From Leifsonia tongyongensis (GTDB lineage Bacteria; Actinomycetota; Actinomycetes; Actinomycetales; Microbacteriaceae): a DNA stretch of 64,000 nucleotides. The DNA is taken from positions 458,001-522,000 of the forward strand of contig NZ_JAAGWY010000002.1 of the NCBI RefSeq assembly GCF_010686705.1, in the 5' to 3' direction. Made by a program: the position numbers and the translations under genes. A model generated the notes under the pieces. It worked only from the letters and a program-made list of their open reading frames with translations. It had not been told where the DNA came from and did no database searches. The number at the start of each line of letters is the position of its first letter. Position 1 is the stretch's first letter. Of this stretch, positions 15,129 to 23,668 are shown piece by piece.

Positions 15129-17251
15129 CCGACCGGATCGAACACGAGGATGTCGGCGTCGACTGCGAGTGCGAATGGTACGACGACCCCGGTCGATGCA
15201 GCCTGGGCGCCGGTGACCGTGGTCCCTGTTCCGCGCAACTGGTAGCGGCGCTCCGGCTCCAGGGTTCTCGGCCGGATGCGGACGCGATCGTGATCGAAGA
15301 CCCGGTCGCGGTCATGGTCGAAGACGAGGACGATCACCGGGTCAGCGTCCTGCGCTGCCGGCGAGTACTCGATGGCGTACGTCGGATCGCTGGGCTCACC
15401 GTGGCGCGTCACCTCCGCCGTGTGCAGGAGGTGACGTAGCGACCTGTACAGTCCGACCAGTTCGGCAGCACGCGCGACGCGCGTCTCATCCCACTTCAGC
15501 AGGTCGGCGCCGATCCCTAAGGACCCGGCCATAGCGACCAGGAAACGGTATTCGAAGCTGGTCGCTGAACGATCCCTCGTTCCCGGGGCATCCGTCACCC
15601 ACGAGCTCATGATGTGCTGCGGATAGGCGGAGAGGAACCCGTGCTGGATCAGCAGCCGGTCGCGTGGACCGGTCTCATCGCTCGGCCACACCACGTCGCT
15701 GAGGGCCAGCACGGCGTTGTCGATGCGGCCACCCCCTGCCGCGCACGCCTCGATCGTGACATGCGGATACTCACGTCGCAGCATCGCGAGGATCCGGTAG
15801 TACCCGCGGGCGTGCTGGATGCTCCACTCCCGCCCGTGCGGATCTCCGGGCCGGCCCCCGTCGCTGATCGGGCGGTTCATGTCCCATTTGAGGTAGCTGA
15901 TCGGCGTCGAATCGAGGATGCCGCGGAGGGTGTCCTCGACCCACGCGACGACATCGGCTCGGCCAAGGTCCAGAACATACTGGTTGCGGCTGGTGAGCAG
16001 GGGCCGGTCCGCTGCCCGGTACACCCACTCCGGATGCGCGCGGAATAGGTCGCTGTCGGGATTGACCGCTTCCGGCTCGACCCAGAGGCCGAAGCGCATC
16101 CCCTTTGCGATGACGGCCTCAGCGAGCGGGTCGAGGCCCTGTGGGAATTTGACCGGATCCGGTGTCCAGTCCCCCAGGCCGGCGCGGTCGCTGGTGCGTC
16201 CTCGGAACCAGCCGTCGTCGACAACGAAGACTTCGACACCGAGACGCTCCGCCACGGCGGCCAATTCGAGCTGGTGGTCGATACGCACGTCGAATTCGGT
16301 CGCCATCCACGAGTTGTAGACGACCGGCCGGTGAGAGGTGTCGAGGGTCCGGGCGAGCCGGTCGCGCTGATAGGCGTGCCAGGCGCGGGCGACGCCATCC
16401 GGCCCGTCTCCGCTCCACACCCCCGAGGAAACGGGGCTGTCGAATCGTTCACCGGGGAACAGCGTGATGCGGTTCGTCTCGTCGTCGACACCGCACGACA
16501 CGCGCACGCGGTCGCCCGCGAACGGCGCCTCGACCTGGAGCCGCCAGTTGCCGCTCCACTCGAGTGCCACACCGAACGCTTCCGGCTCCCGGCCGGGGAC
16601 GGCCGACTCGACGGTGACGACGGGATTGAACGCGAGGCTCGTCACGCCCAGCCTGCTGCCGATGGAGAAGGTGCCGAGATCGAGGTCGATGGCGTGCATC
16701 CCGAACTCCTGCGACCACGCGCCCGCCAGATAGTGGATGCGCGGTCGCCGGCCGACAGGGAGCGGCCATCCGGCACTGAACGCCCGATCGAGGACGATCG
16801 TCCCGTCGGAGAGGTTCTCGATCGAAGCGCTGCGCCGCACCGCGTCGTGTGCCGTGTCGACCTCGGTGAGCAGTGTGAGCCTCAGAGTGCCGGTCTCGTC
16901 GCGGAATGCGACGGTCAGGGTGGTCCTGCTCCCCGATGTCTCGATCGTCGCCGGGTCGGCCGTGTCCTCGCACTGCCACCGGGCCCCGGTCGCGCCGTCA
17001 CCGCGGTCGACGATCAACTCGCCGAAAGCGGTCTGGCGGTGACCCGCAGACGCGTACTCGAGGGGCGCCGCGTCTTGTGGGAAGGCGTACTGCAGGAACC
17101 GGTCGGGTTCGCTCCATGGTTCCGTGCCGCCGTGAAGCGGAGGCCCCCAATGGTCCAGGACGAGCCCGGAGCCGTCGGGCGAGAGGCTGACCACATACTC
17201 GGAGCCCGCGGTCGCGAGCACCCACTGATTCACCACGTCGTTTCCCTTCAC
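15125..17251 (-). CDS. Alpha-galactosidase, GH36
   Basis: 708 residues, no signal peptide, so cytoplasmic. Retaining glycosidase removing terminal alpha-linked galactose. Seen: an N-terminal beta domain (to about 330), then the TIM barrel with VFVVDDGWF, the nucleophile motif SYLKWDMNRPISDGG, the substrate loop ACAAGGGRIDN and the acid/base region VVWPSDETGPRDR. Usual length for family 36. Two GTG starts fit: 17251 (AAGGGG, 8-base spacer) and 17236 (AAGGGA, 6-base spacer). The frame is open to 18064, but that part is antisense to the GH27 gene. Divergent from the secreted GH27 enzyme; both genes share a 200-bp control region. Confidence 0.94.
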   Translation of the reverse strand: MKGNDVVNQWVLATAGSEYVVSLSPDGSGLVLDHWGPPLHGGTEPWSEPDRFLQYAFPQDAAPLEYASAGHRQTAFGELIVDRGDGATGARWQCEDTADPATIETSGSRTTLTVAFRDETGTLRLTLLTEVDTAHDAVRRSASIENLSDGTIVLDRAFSAGWPLPVGRRPRIHYLAGAWSQEFGMHAIDLDLGTFSIGSRLGVTSLAFNPVVTVESAVPGREPEAFGVALEWSGNWRLQVEAPFAGDRVRVSCGVDDETNRITLFPGERFDSPVSSGVWSGDGPDGVARAWHAYQRDRLARTLDTSHRPVVYNSWMATEFDVRIDHQLELAAVAERLGVEVFVVDDGWFRGRTSDRAGLGDWTPDPVKFPQGLDPLAEAVIAKGMRFGLWVEPEAVNPDSDLFRAHPEWVYRAADRPLLTSRNQYVLDLGRADVVAWVEDTLRGILDSTPISYLKWDMNRPISDGGRPGDPHGREWSIQHARGYYRILAMLRREYPHVTIEACAAGGGRIDNAVLALSDVVWPSDETGPRDRLLIQHGFLSAYPQHIMSSWVTDAPGTRDRSATSFEYRFLVAMAGSLGIGADLLKWDETRVARAAELVGLYRSLRHLLHTAEVTRHGEPSDPTYAIEYSPAAQDADPVIVLVFDHDRDRVFDHDRVRIRPRTLEPERRYQLRGTGTTVTGAQAASTGVVVPFALAVDADILVFDPVG

Positions 17252-17345
17252 GTTGCACACCCCTTGTGAGATTACGGGGGGGCCGGGGCGCCGCGGAATG
17301 GCGGATCCGACGAGAGACCTGCACGATGCGCCGATGCGTCGGATC

Positions 17346-17354
17346 GTCCAGTTA
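17346..17354 (+). promoter_or_regulatory. Possible weak AraC half-site between the two alpha-galactosidases
   Basis: GTCCAGTTA, identical to nine bases of the 11076 site and followed by T in both sequences after one difference. It is about 100 bp upstream of the GH27 start, in the same orientation as the other sites. Too short to be significant alone. A small palindrome GGCGCTTACGCC lies about 30 bp downstream (from 17378) and could belong to another regulator. Confidence 0.3.
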
Positions 17355-17452
17355 TTGCGCTGCTTCTGCATTCCGAAGGCGCTTACGCCGCGCTTGCATG
17401 GTGATGACAGAGCGGCCCGACGCGTGGATGACGATGAAGTCTGGAGAAGCGA

Positions 17453-19540
17453 ATGCGATTGAGAGCAAGAGTGAGCGCCGTGCTGGCAGCGGTGCTCGTG
17501 GTCGGAACGGTCGGAGTGGCCGCGCAGTCTGCGGCCGCCGCGCCGCCGGCGGAGAAGAGCGCAGCAGTCGCGCCTCGAACATCGGTAGGGCAGCCGAGCC
17601 TGAGCCCGACGCCATACCAGGGCTGGAACACCTACTACGGTCTCGGCGGCGACTACACCAGCGCCCAGGTCCTGAACGTCGCCGACTTCCTGGTCTCGAG
17701 CGGGCTGGCGAAGAAGGGCTACGACATCGTCTGGCTCGACGGTGGCTGGCAGTCGGCCACGCCCCGCGGAACCGACGGCAAGCTGCAGGGTGATCCCACC
17801 CGATTCCCGGGTGGCATGGGTGCGCTCGCCGCGGCCATCCACGCCAAGGGACTGAAGGCCGGGATCTATACGGATGCGGGCCCGTACATTCCGGGCAGTT
17901 GCGGACTCGGCAGCTACGGTCACTACCAGACCGATGCCGACACCTTCGCTGCGTGGGGATTCGACGCCGTCAAGGTCGACTTCCTGTGCGGGATCACGGC
18001 GAACCTCGATCCGAAGACGGTCTACACCGAATTCGCCACCGCGCTGCGCAACAACAGCAGCCACCGGCCGATCATCTTCAACCTGTGCAACCCCGTGACC
18101 TCACCCGACTGGGGCAACTATCCCGAGTCGCAGCAGTCCACGAACTCGTGGAGCTACGCCCCGCAGATCGCGGAATCGTGGCGCACCTACACGGATGCCG
18201 GATTCGTGGGGATGATGAAGTACAGCGACATGCTGCGCAACTTCGATGCCAACGCCCGGCATCCGGAAGCCGCAGGACCCGGGCATTGGAACGACCCCGA
18301 CTACCTGGGGCCGGAGCTCGGGATGACCGACGAGGAGTTCCGGACCCAGATGTCGCTCTGGTCGATGTCGGCCGCGCCGCTCGTCATCGCCAGCGACCCG
18401 CGCAAGCTCAGCGCCGCATCCCTCTCCAGCCTGACCAACAGCGACGTGCTCGCGATCGATCAGGACCCGCTCGGCAAGCAGGCAGTTCGTGTCGGCGCCG
18501 CAGGGGTCGACGAGACCTGGGTGAAGCCGATGGCCGACGGTTCGGTCGCTGTCGCGCTGCTCAACCGCGGCGACTCGGCGACCGAGATCCAGACCACCGC
18601 GGGTGCGGTCGGCGTGGACGCCGCCCGGATCACTGTGAAGGATGCGTGGACCCACACCGTCACGGAGGCCAGGGACATCATCCGCGCCGAAGTGCCGGCG
18701 CACGGCGCTGCCCTGCTGACGGTCGCGAAGGCCACCGGTGCTCCCGGTACTCCGCGTCTGCTGGTCTCCGCTCCCCAGGTGACGGCGGTGAACGGTTCGG
18801 CGGTCACTCCGACGAGCTCGCTGCTCACCTCCGGCGGCACGACGCTCACCGTCGCGGTGACGCTCCGTAACGACGGAACGACACCGGTCGCTTCCCCCTC
18901 GGTGACCCTGAGTGTGCCGGACGGCTGGTCAGCGAAACCGAACGGGAGCCAGCCGCTGCTCGTCCGTCCTGGGGGCGCCGAGAAGGTCGACTTCAGCGTG
19001 ACAGTCCCCGGTTCTGCCACGGTCGGCGCCCACGAGGTGAGTGCGTCGGTCGGCGATGTCACGTCACCGGCACTTCGGGTCACCATCGCGCCGCCACCAC
19101 CGAGTGGCACTGGTTTCGCCCTCTCCCACCAGCCGTGGATCTCTGCGACGAGCGGCTGGATGACACCCGCGGTCGACCAGAGTGTCGGTGGCGGGAACCC
19201 GATCAAGGTTGCGGGAACCGTCTATCCGACAGGACTCGGCGTTGCGAGTCCTTCTGACATCACGTACTACCTCGGCGGCGCCTGCACGAAGCTGACGGGC
19301 GTCGTCGGCATCGACGATGTCGTGAACAACGTCGGGCCGGAGGGTGGAACGGCGACGTTCTCTGTCGCCACCGACGGCACGACGAAGTGGGACAGCGGCG
19401 TCGTCGCCCGCGGGTCGGGTGTGCCGTTCACGGTGGACGTGACGGGCGCGCAGGTGCTGGTGCTGCACGTCGGTGACGCCGGCGACGGTGGGTACAACGA
19501 CCGCGCCGACTGGGCCGCTCCGACCATCGACTGCACGTGA
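17453..19540 (+). CDS. Secreted alpha-galactosidase, GH27 with NEW3 and NPCBM domains
   Basis: 695 residues. Sec signal peptide (Arg-rich start, hydrophobic core, cut near AAAAPPA at about 30). The GH27 catalytic barrel covers about 50-325 with YQGWNTYYGLG, IVWLDGGWQ, nucleophile region AVKVDFLCG and acid/base region PGHWNDPDYLG. A beta-sandwich domain follows to about 430, then a NEW3-type domain (about 450-545, TLRNDGTTPVASPSVTL) and a C-terminal NPCBM domain (about 555-695, VYPTGLGVASPSDITYYLGG). It would cut alpha-galactosyl ends from plant polymers or oligosaccharides outside the cell, feeding the importer. Shine-Dalgarno GGAGAAG precedes the ATG. A strong hairpin follows the stop. Confidence 0.95.
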   Translation: MRLRARVSAVLAAVLVVGTVGVAAQSAAAAPPAEKSAAVAPRTSVGQPSLSPTPYQGWNTYYGLGGDYTSAQVLNVADFLVSSGLAKKGYDIVWLDGGWQSATPRGTDGKLQGDPTRFPGGMGALAAAIHAKGLKAGIYTDAGPYIPGSCGLGSYGHYQTDADTFAAWGFDAVKVDFLCGITANLDPKTVYTEFATALRNNSSHRPIIFNLCNPVTSPDWGNYPESQQSTNSWSYAPQIAESWRTYTDAGFVGMMKYSDMLRNFDANARHPEAAGPGHWNDPDYLGPELGMTDEEFRTQMSLWSMSAAPLVIASDPRKLSAASLSSLTNSDVLAIDQDPLGKQAVRVGAAGVDETWVKPMADGSVAVALLNRGDSATEIQTTAGAVGVDAARITVKDAWTHTVTEARDIIRAEVPAHGAALLTVAKATGAPGTPRLLVSAPQVTAVNGSAVTPTSSLLTSGGTTLTVAVTLRNDGTTPVASPSVTLSVPDGWSAKPNGSQPLLVRPGGAEKVDFSVTVPGSATVGAHEVSASVGDVTSPALRVTIAPPPPSGTGFALSHQPWISATSGWMTPAVDQSVGGGNPIKVAGTVYPTGLGVASPSDITYYLGGACTKLTGVVGIDDVVNNVGPEGGTATFSVATDGTTKWDSGVVARGSGVPFTVDVTGAQVLVLHVGDAGDGGYNDRADWAAPTIDCT

Positions 19541-19542
19541 TT

Positions 19543-19582
19543 CAGCGGGGTGGCGCGCGGTTCGCTGCGCGCCACCCCGCTG
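19543..19582 (+). terminator. Hairpin terminator after GH27
   Basis: Perfect 16-bp GC-rich stem (arms 19543-19558 and 19567-19582, beginning CAGCGGGG) with an 8-base loop, three bases after the stop codon. There is only a weak T run, as common in high-GC actinobacteria. Confidence 0.75.
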
Positions 19583-19676
19583 TTCGCAAAATCTCTTCCC
19601 TGTGCCCTCCCGTGCAGTGGCAGGATGGGGACCGGGCGGGGGGTGCCCGTCTGCTGCGATCCAAAGGAGCATGACA

Positions 19677-20435
19677 ATGGCTGATTTCAAGCTGGGCAAA
19701 CTACCCGCACGCGAAGGCGCCGTGACGTTCCGCTTCTCGGCTTTCCTCGACGCGACGAAACTGCCGCCGGTGCCTCCGACCTTCGGACACCAGGATCTCT
19801 ATGCGTCCGCGCCGATCGGGATGCTGGGCAACGACCAGTACGGCGATTGCGTCTGGGCCGGTGCCGCCCACGAGACGATGTTGTGGGGGGACGAGGCCAA
19901 GCACGCCTTCACCTTCACCGACAAGACGGTCCTCTCCGACTATTCGAAGGTCACCGGCTTCAACCCGTCCGACCCGAACAGCGACCAGGGCACGGACATG
20001 TCGGTTGCGGCGTCGTACCGCCGAAAGACGGGCATCATCGATGCCGACGGCAAGCGGCACAAGGTCGCGGCGTACCTCGCTCTCGGCGTGGGCAACCTGG
20101 ATGACGTCAAGCTGGCGTGCTACCTGTTCGGCGCGGTCGGTATCGGGGTGAAGTTCCCCGCATCGGCGATGGACCAGTTCAACAAGGGGCAGCCGTGGTC
20201 GGTTGTGCCGGGTTCCAAGATCGAGGGCGGACACTACATTCCGCTCGTCGGGTTCGACGGCACGCACTTCCTCATCGTCACCTGGGGAAAGCTGCATCCC
20301 ATGGACCCGGACTTCCTGCAGACCTACATGGACGAGGGCATCGCCTACCTGTCGAAGGAGATGCTCACCGCCGGCAAGTCCCTCGAAGGCTTCGACGAAG
20401 CCGCCTTGCAGGCTGACTTGAAAGCTCTCGGCTGA
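19677..20435 (+). CDS. Papain-like-fold hypothetical protein of phage type
   Basis: 252 residues, soluble. The motif GNDQYGDCVWAGAAHE (Cys58), followed much later by GGHYIPLVGFDG and LIVTWGKLH, gives a Cys-His arrangement like papain-fold peptidases or C39-like domains. Similar proteins are known to me from actinobacteriophages and mycobacteria as hypothetical proteins (SYRRKTGIIDADGKRHKVAA is typical). The Shine-Dalgarno AAGGAG is 7 bases from the ATG at 19677; the ATG at 19671 is too close. No phage genes surround it, so it is a lone acquired gene. Peptidase activity is possible but unproven. Confidence 0.78.
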   Translation: MADFKLGKLPAREGAVTFRFSAFLDATKLPPVPPTFGHQDLYASAPIGMLGNDQYGDCVWAGAAHETMLWGDEAKHAFTFTDKTVLSDYSKVTGFNPSDPNSDQGTDMSVAASYRRKTGIIDADGKRHKVAAYLALGVGNLDDVKLACYLFGAVGIGVKFPASAMDQFNKGQPWSVVPGSKIEGGHYIPLVGFDGTHFLIVTWGKLHPMDPDFLQTYMDEGIAYLSKEMLTAGKSLEGFDEAALQADLKALG

Positions 20436-20449
20436 ACCGTCGGTCGCGG

Positions 20450-21832
20450 CTAAGCGCCCGGTGGGTCGAGGGTGCGGCACGACAGCCAGACATGCCAGGT
20501 GATCGTCTCGCGCAGGTGGAACACGTAGTCGTCCGGCAGCCGTTCGCAGGCACGGGCGGCTGCGGTCACCTGCGGCGACCATTGCGGTCCGGCTGAGCGG
20601 CGCGTGTCCTGAGGGACGAACTGCATGAGTAGAAGGGCGGCGACGACAGCCAGGGCGACGCTGCCGGTGATCCGCCGCCGCCGCTCGCCGAGCAGTCCCT
20701 TCGCGGTGCCGACCGTCCGGCGCGAGACGGCAAGCGCGACGGCGAGCACCACGATCGCGGCGAGCATCATCGAGGGGACGACTCCGTACCGGGCGAGCCA
20801 CACCTGCTCGAGTTGCGCGCGATCGAACCGGACGTAGTCGTAGAACGTGTTGGGATTGCTGAGCACCGAAGCCGAGTAGACACCGATGGACGCTGCGACG
20901 AGCCCGGCCGCCGCGATCCGCTGGATCGTCCCTCCCCGGATCATCACGTAGGCGTGCGCCCCGGCGATCGCCGTGAGGACGACCAGTCCGACGGCAGGGC
21001 CGGTGCTCGCGAGGACGGGCCCGATCGCGTTCTGCGGCGTCACCAATGGCATGACGGCATTGATCAGGTAGCCGTACGCGATCGAAAGAGTTTCGACCGG
21101 CGGATGCCCGGACTGCGGTCTCGGCCAGAGCAGCGTGACGAACAGCTGCATCGTGAGCCCCGCGGCCAGGCCGCCGAGGATCGGCCAGCGCCGCCGCTCA
21201 CGCCATCGGATGAGGGCGAGAGGCAGGAGCAACAGGCACTGGATCTCGGTTGCTGCCCCGAGGAAAGCGACGGCGCCGAGGACGATCGATCCGGTTCGCG
21301 TTCGCGGCGTGTAGAGCAGCATCCAGAAGACGGTCCACAGGACGAGCGAGTGGAGGTTGGCCGCATTGCCCAGCACTTCGCGTGGAGCGAGCGGAGCGAG
21401 CACGGTCAGTCCGGCGATCAGGATGCGCCCGGGCAGCCACGGGACGACGTCCCGCGTGCAGACGTACACGACCGCCGCGAGGATGCCCGCCACGAGGCAG
21501 GAGCCTGCAGTCATCGCATCCGCCCACTGCGCGACCGGAACGAAGGTCACCGTGACGGAGGCGACGATGCGCGGGATCGTGTGCAGGTAGCCGGCGTACG
21601 GGATGGCGAGAGAGGCAAACGGCCCGTGGTTCACGGCGTCCTGCAGGAAGTTGCGGCCGTCCTCGGCCCAGAGGGTGTTGCGCGCGATCGAGGGGATGCG
21701 GAGCCATGCCGCGACCGCGCAGGCGAACGCGATCACAGCGACGATCAGCGAGGCCTTATCGGTCAGGACGGCAGGGAGCACCCGCGCGTGTCGTCGTTCC
21801 GCCGGGATGCTGTGGATGGCCGGTGCTGTCAT
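20450..21832 (-). CDS. Polytopic membrane protein, GT-C-like
   Basis: 460 residues with about ten hydrophobic segments. The first loop after the N-terminal membrane segment contains SIARNTLWAEDGRNFLQDAV, with an acidic pair where GT-C glycosyltransferases and related membrane proteins carry their catalytic Asp/Glu, followed by YAGYLHTIPRI. A role in transferring a lipid-linked sugar in the envelope is plausible but not shown. ATG at 21832 preceded by GGGACG. The frame is open beyond this, but the upstream part overlaps the divergent 2H-phosphoesterase gene. Ends convergently 15 bp from the papain-like gene. Confidence 0.75.
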   Translation of the reverse strand: MTAPAIHSIPAERRHARVLPAVLTDKASLIVAVIAFACAVAAWLRIPSIARNTLWAEDGRNFLQDAVNHGPFASLAIPYAGYLHTIPRIVASVTVTFVPVAQWADAMTAGSCLVAGILAAVVYVCTRDVVPWLPGRILIAGLTVLAPLAPREVLGNAANLHSLVLWTVFWMLLYTPRTRTGSIVLGAVAFLGAATEIQCLLLLPLALIRWRERRRWPILGGLAAGLTMQLFVTLLWPRPQSGHPPVETLSIAYGYLINAVMPLVTPQNAIGPVLASTGPAVGLVVLTAIAGAHAYVMIRGGTIQRIAAAGLVAASIGVYSASVLSNPNTFYDYVRFDRAQLEQVWLARYGVVPSMMLAAIVVLAVALAVSRRTVGTAKGLLGERRRRITGSVALAVVAALLLMQFVPQDTRRSAGPQWSPQVTAAARACERLPDDYVFHLRETITWHVWLSCRTLDPPGA

Positions 21833-21940
21833 CGTCCCGTGGGTACCCGTTCTTCGAGAGGCCAGACCTTCACTCTGGCCGGGTGGACTGGGAATGGGGT
21901 GCGACAGCCTTCGGACCTTCGAAGCTTCTAGACTCGGCAC

Positions 21941-22429
21941 ATGCTGCGGGTCGTCGTCGTCGTCCCTCTGGAGCCGCTGCACGCGGGTACGCGCTTCGCC
22001 GTGCGGGAGTGGCCGCTCCACATCACGGTCGTCCCGCCGTTCAGCACGCACGCGACGGTCGACGACCTCGCGCGCGTCATCGCCGAGACCACGGCGGGCC
22101 TTCCGCGCTTCGAGGTGCGCGCCGGACGCCCAGCGATGTTCGGGCGGCGGCACGATGTTCCCGTGGCGTTGGTCGAGGACGACGTGCGACTCACCGGCCT
22201 TCACGATGCGCTCGTCACAGCCCTCCATCCGTTCGCAGCTCCCTCGAGCGAGCGGTCCTTCCAGCCCGGCCCGTACCGGCCGCATGTCACCGTCAAAGGT
22301 GAGCGCCACGCCGCAGAAGGCGACGAGCTGACCCTCGCCCAGGTCGCCCTCGTCGACATGGCACCGCGTTCATCGCCGGGCGGACGACAGGTGCTCGCGA
22401 CCGTCGACCTGGGCCCAGCGGAAGACTGA
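21941..22429 (+). CDS. 2H phosphoesterase (LigT-like / 2'-5' RNA ligase family)
   Basis: 162 residues. Two HxTx signatures, PLHITVVPPF (His27) and YRPHVTVKGE (about residue 112), define the 2H superfamily, which acts on 2',3'-cyclic or 2'-5' phosphodiester bonds of RNA or nucleotides. Length fits the small bacterial members. ATG start at 21941, 108 bp from the divergent membrane-protein gene. No partner gene indicates a pathway. Confidence 0.85.
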   Translation: MLRVVVVVPLEPLHAGTRFAVREWPLHITVVPPFSTHATVDDLARVIAETTAGLPRFEVRAGRPAMFGRRHDVPVALVEDDVRLTGLHDALVTALHPFAAPSSERSFQPGPYRPHVTVKGERHAAEGDELTLAQVALVDMAPRSSPGGRQVLATVDLGPAED

Positions 22430-22448
22430 GAACCGCCCCAGGACCGGA

Positions 22449-23282
22449 TCAGCCGGCGTGCGCGCGCAGCCAGTCGAACGCGACGGGTGCGGCCTCCAGG
22501 ACCGAGATGTGGCCGTCGCGCGGGCGGAGCCAGAGTTCCGCGTCGTCGATGTGGTGGACGAGCCAATCCGAGTGGGCGGCGGGCACCACCCGGTCGTCGC
22601 CGCCGTGCACGAGCAGCGTCGGTGCGGCGATGGCGGCGACGTCGAACCCCCACGGCGCGACGAAGGCGAGATCGTCGGTGATCAGGCCGTCCGGCCCGTC
22701 CGCCGACGCGACGCCGACATCGGCGCCGAGCGACTTCCACGAGCCGGCGAGCGTCGCATAGTCGCGGGCGTTGAAGCTCGCCGGATCGAACTCAGCCGTC
22801 TCTTCGAACCTCGTTCGGGCATCCGGGCCGTCCACCGCTGCCCGCAAGGCGCCGTCCGAGACCATGCCGGCGAACCAGTCGAATCCGGCGTCGAACGGAG
22901 CGAGAGTGGCGAACGTGACCGCCGCCGTCACGCGGCCGGGAAGACGTGCGGCGCACGCGAGCGCGTGCGGTCCTCCCCCGGATGCGCCCATGACCGCGAA
23001 CTGCGAGAGCTCGAGCGCGTCGGCGAACCCGGCGACATCGTCGGCCGCCGAGTACACCGCACGTCCGGGCACCCGGGTCGAGCCCCGGTACCCCGGCCGC
23101 CCGTACGAGAGCAGGCGGATACCGCGCGCCGTCGCCGCATCGAGGAGCGGCGTGAGGAGTGCGCCCGTCTGGGGTGAGCCATGGAACCAGACGACCGTCA
23201 GCTCGCCGGATCCGGTCGTGCCGCTGTCGTAGACGCGTATGGTCCGCCCGTCGGGGAGCCGGACATCCGCTGAAGTGGCCAT
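22449..23282 (-). CDS. Alpha/beta hydrolase
   Basis: 277 residues. Oxyanion segment VVWFHGSPQTGALL, nucleophile elbow AVMGASGGGPHAL, catalytic Asp in LLVHGGDDRVVP and His in RDGHISVLE. All triad elements are in order. The frame continues upstream without protein character; the ATG at 23282 gives the usual family beginning. Substrate unknown; proline-iminopeptidase-like and esterase-like members share this pattern. Confidence 0.88.
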   Translation of the reverse strand: MATSADVRLPDGRTIRVYDSGTTGSGELTVVWFHGSPQTGALLTPLLDAATARGIRLLSYGRPGYRGSTRVPGRAVYSAADDVAGFADALELSQFAVMGASGGGPHALACAARLPGRVTAAVTFATLAPFDAGFDWFAGMVSDGALRAAVDGPDARTRFEETAEFDPASFNARDYATLAGSWKSLGADVGVASADGPDGLITDDLAFVAPWGFDVAAIAAPTLLVHGGDDRVVPAAHSDWLVHHIDDAELWLRPRDGHISVLEAAPVAFDWLRAHAG

Positions 23283-23307
23283 CCGCACATCGTACGGGGA
23301 GCCGGCG

Positions 23308-23529
23308 TCAGTATGAGGTCGCGCCGCTCGCCCGGTCACCGAACCGGACGAGCGCGCGCAACGCCTCCTCGATGGTGTCGTAGGTGCCGAGCTGCCGGTC
23401 GAGCCAGTCCCAGAGCACGAAGCCCATGTGGGTCCGGCAGACCTGGCCGGCCACCAACAGGGTGCCGTGCTGCTGCACGTCCCAGCGTCCCTCGCCCGCA
23501 TCCACGAGATCGAATACGTCTGCGTACAT
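23308..23529 (-). CDS. Small hypothetical protein
   Basis: 73 residues from the ATG at 23529 (YADVFDLVDAGEGRWDVQQH, then GTLLVAGQVCRTHMGFVLWD). Balanced composition with two Trp and a single Cys, which argues for a real protein; no signal or membrane segment. I do not recognise the family. It precedes the hydrolase gene by 25 bp on the same strand and could be co-transcribed. Confidence 0.5.
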   Translation of the reverse strand: MYADVFDLVDAGEGRWDVQQHGTLLVAGQVCRTHMGFVLWDWLDRQLGTYDTIEEALRALVRFGDRASGATSY

Positions 23530-23668
23530 CGTGTTCACCGCCTGTCGTCGTACTCCGATCGATGAAGCGACGATAGGCGTCCCCAATGGGTTTTCACCCG
23601 TGCGCGCCGAAGGTTTCTCGCCTGTTAACGCGCAATTTACGTAGCGACTCGTTCCCGAAACCCGTGTC

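Noticed and set aside
17378-17389. LacI-type operator GGCGCTTACGCC
   Set aside because: The palindrome is short, has no central CG, and no LacI-family gene is in the locus; kept only as a remark.
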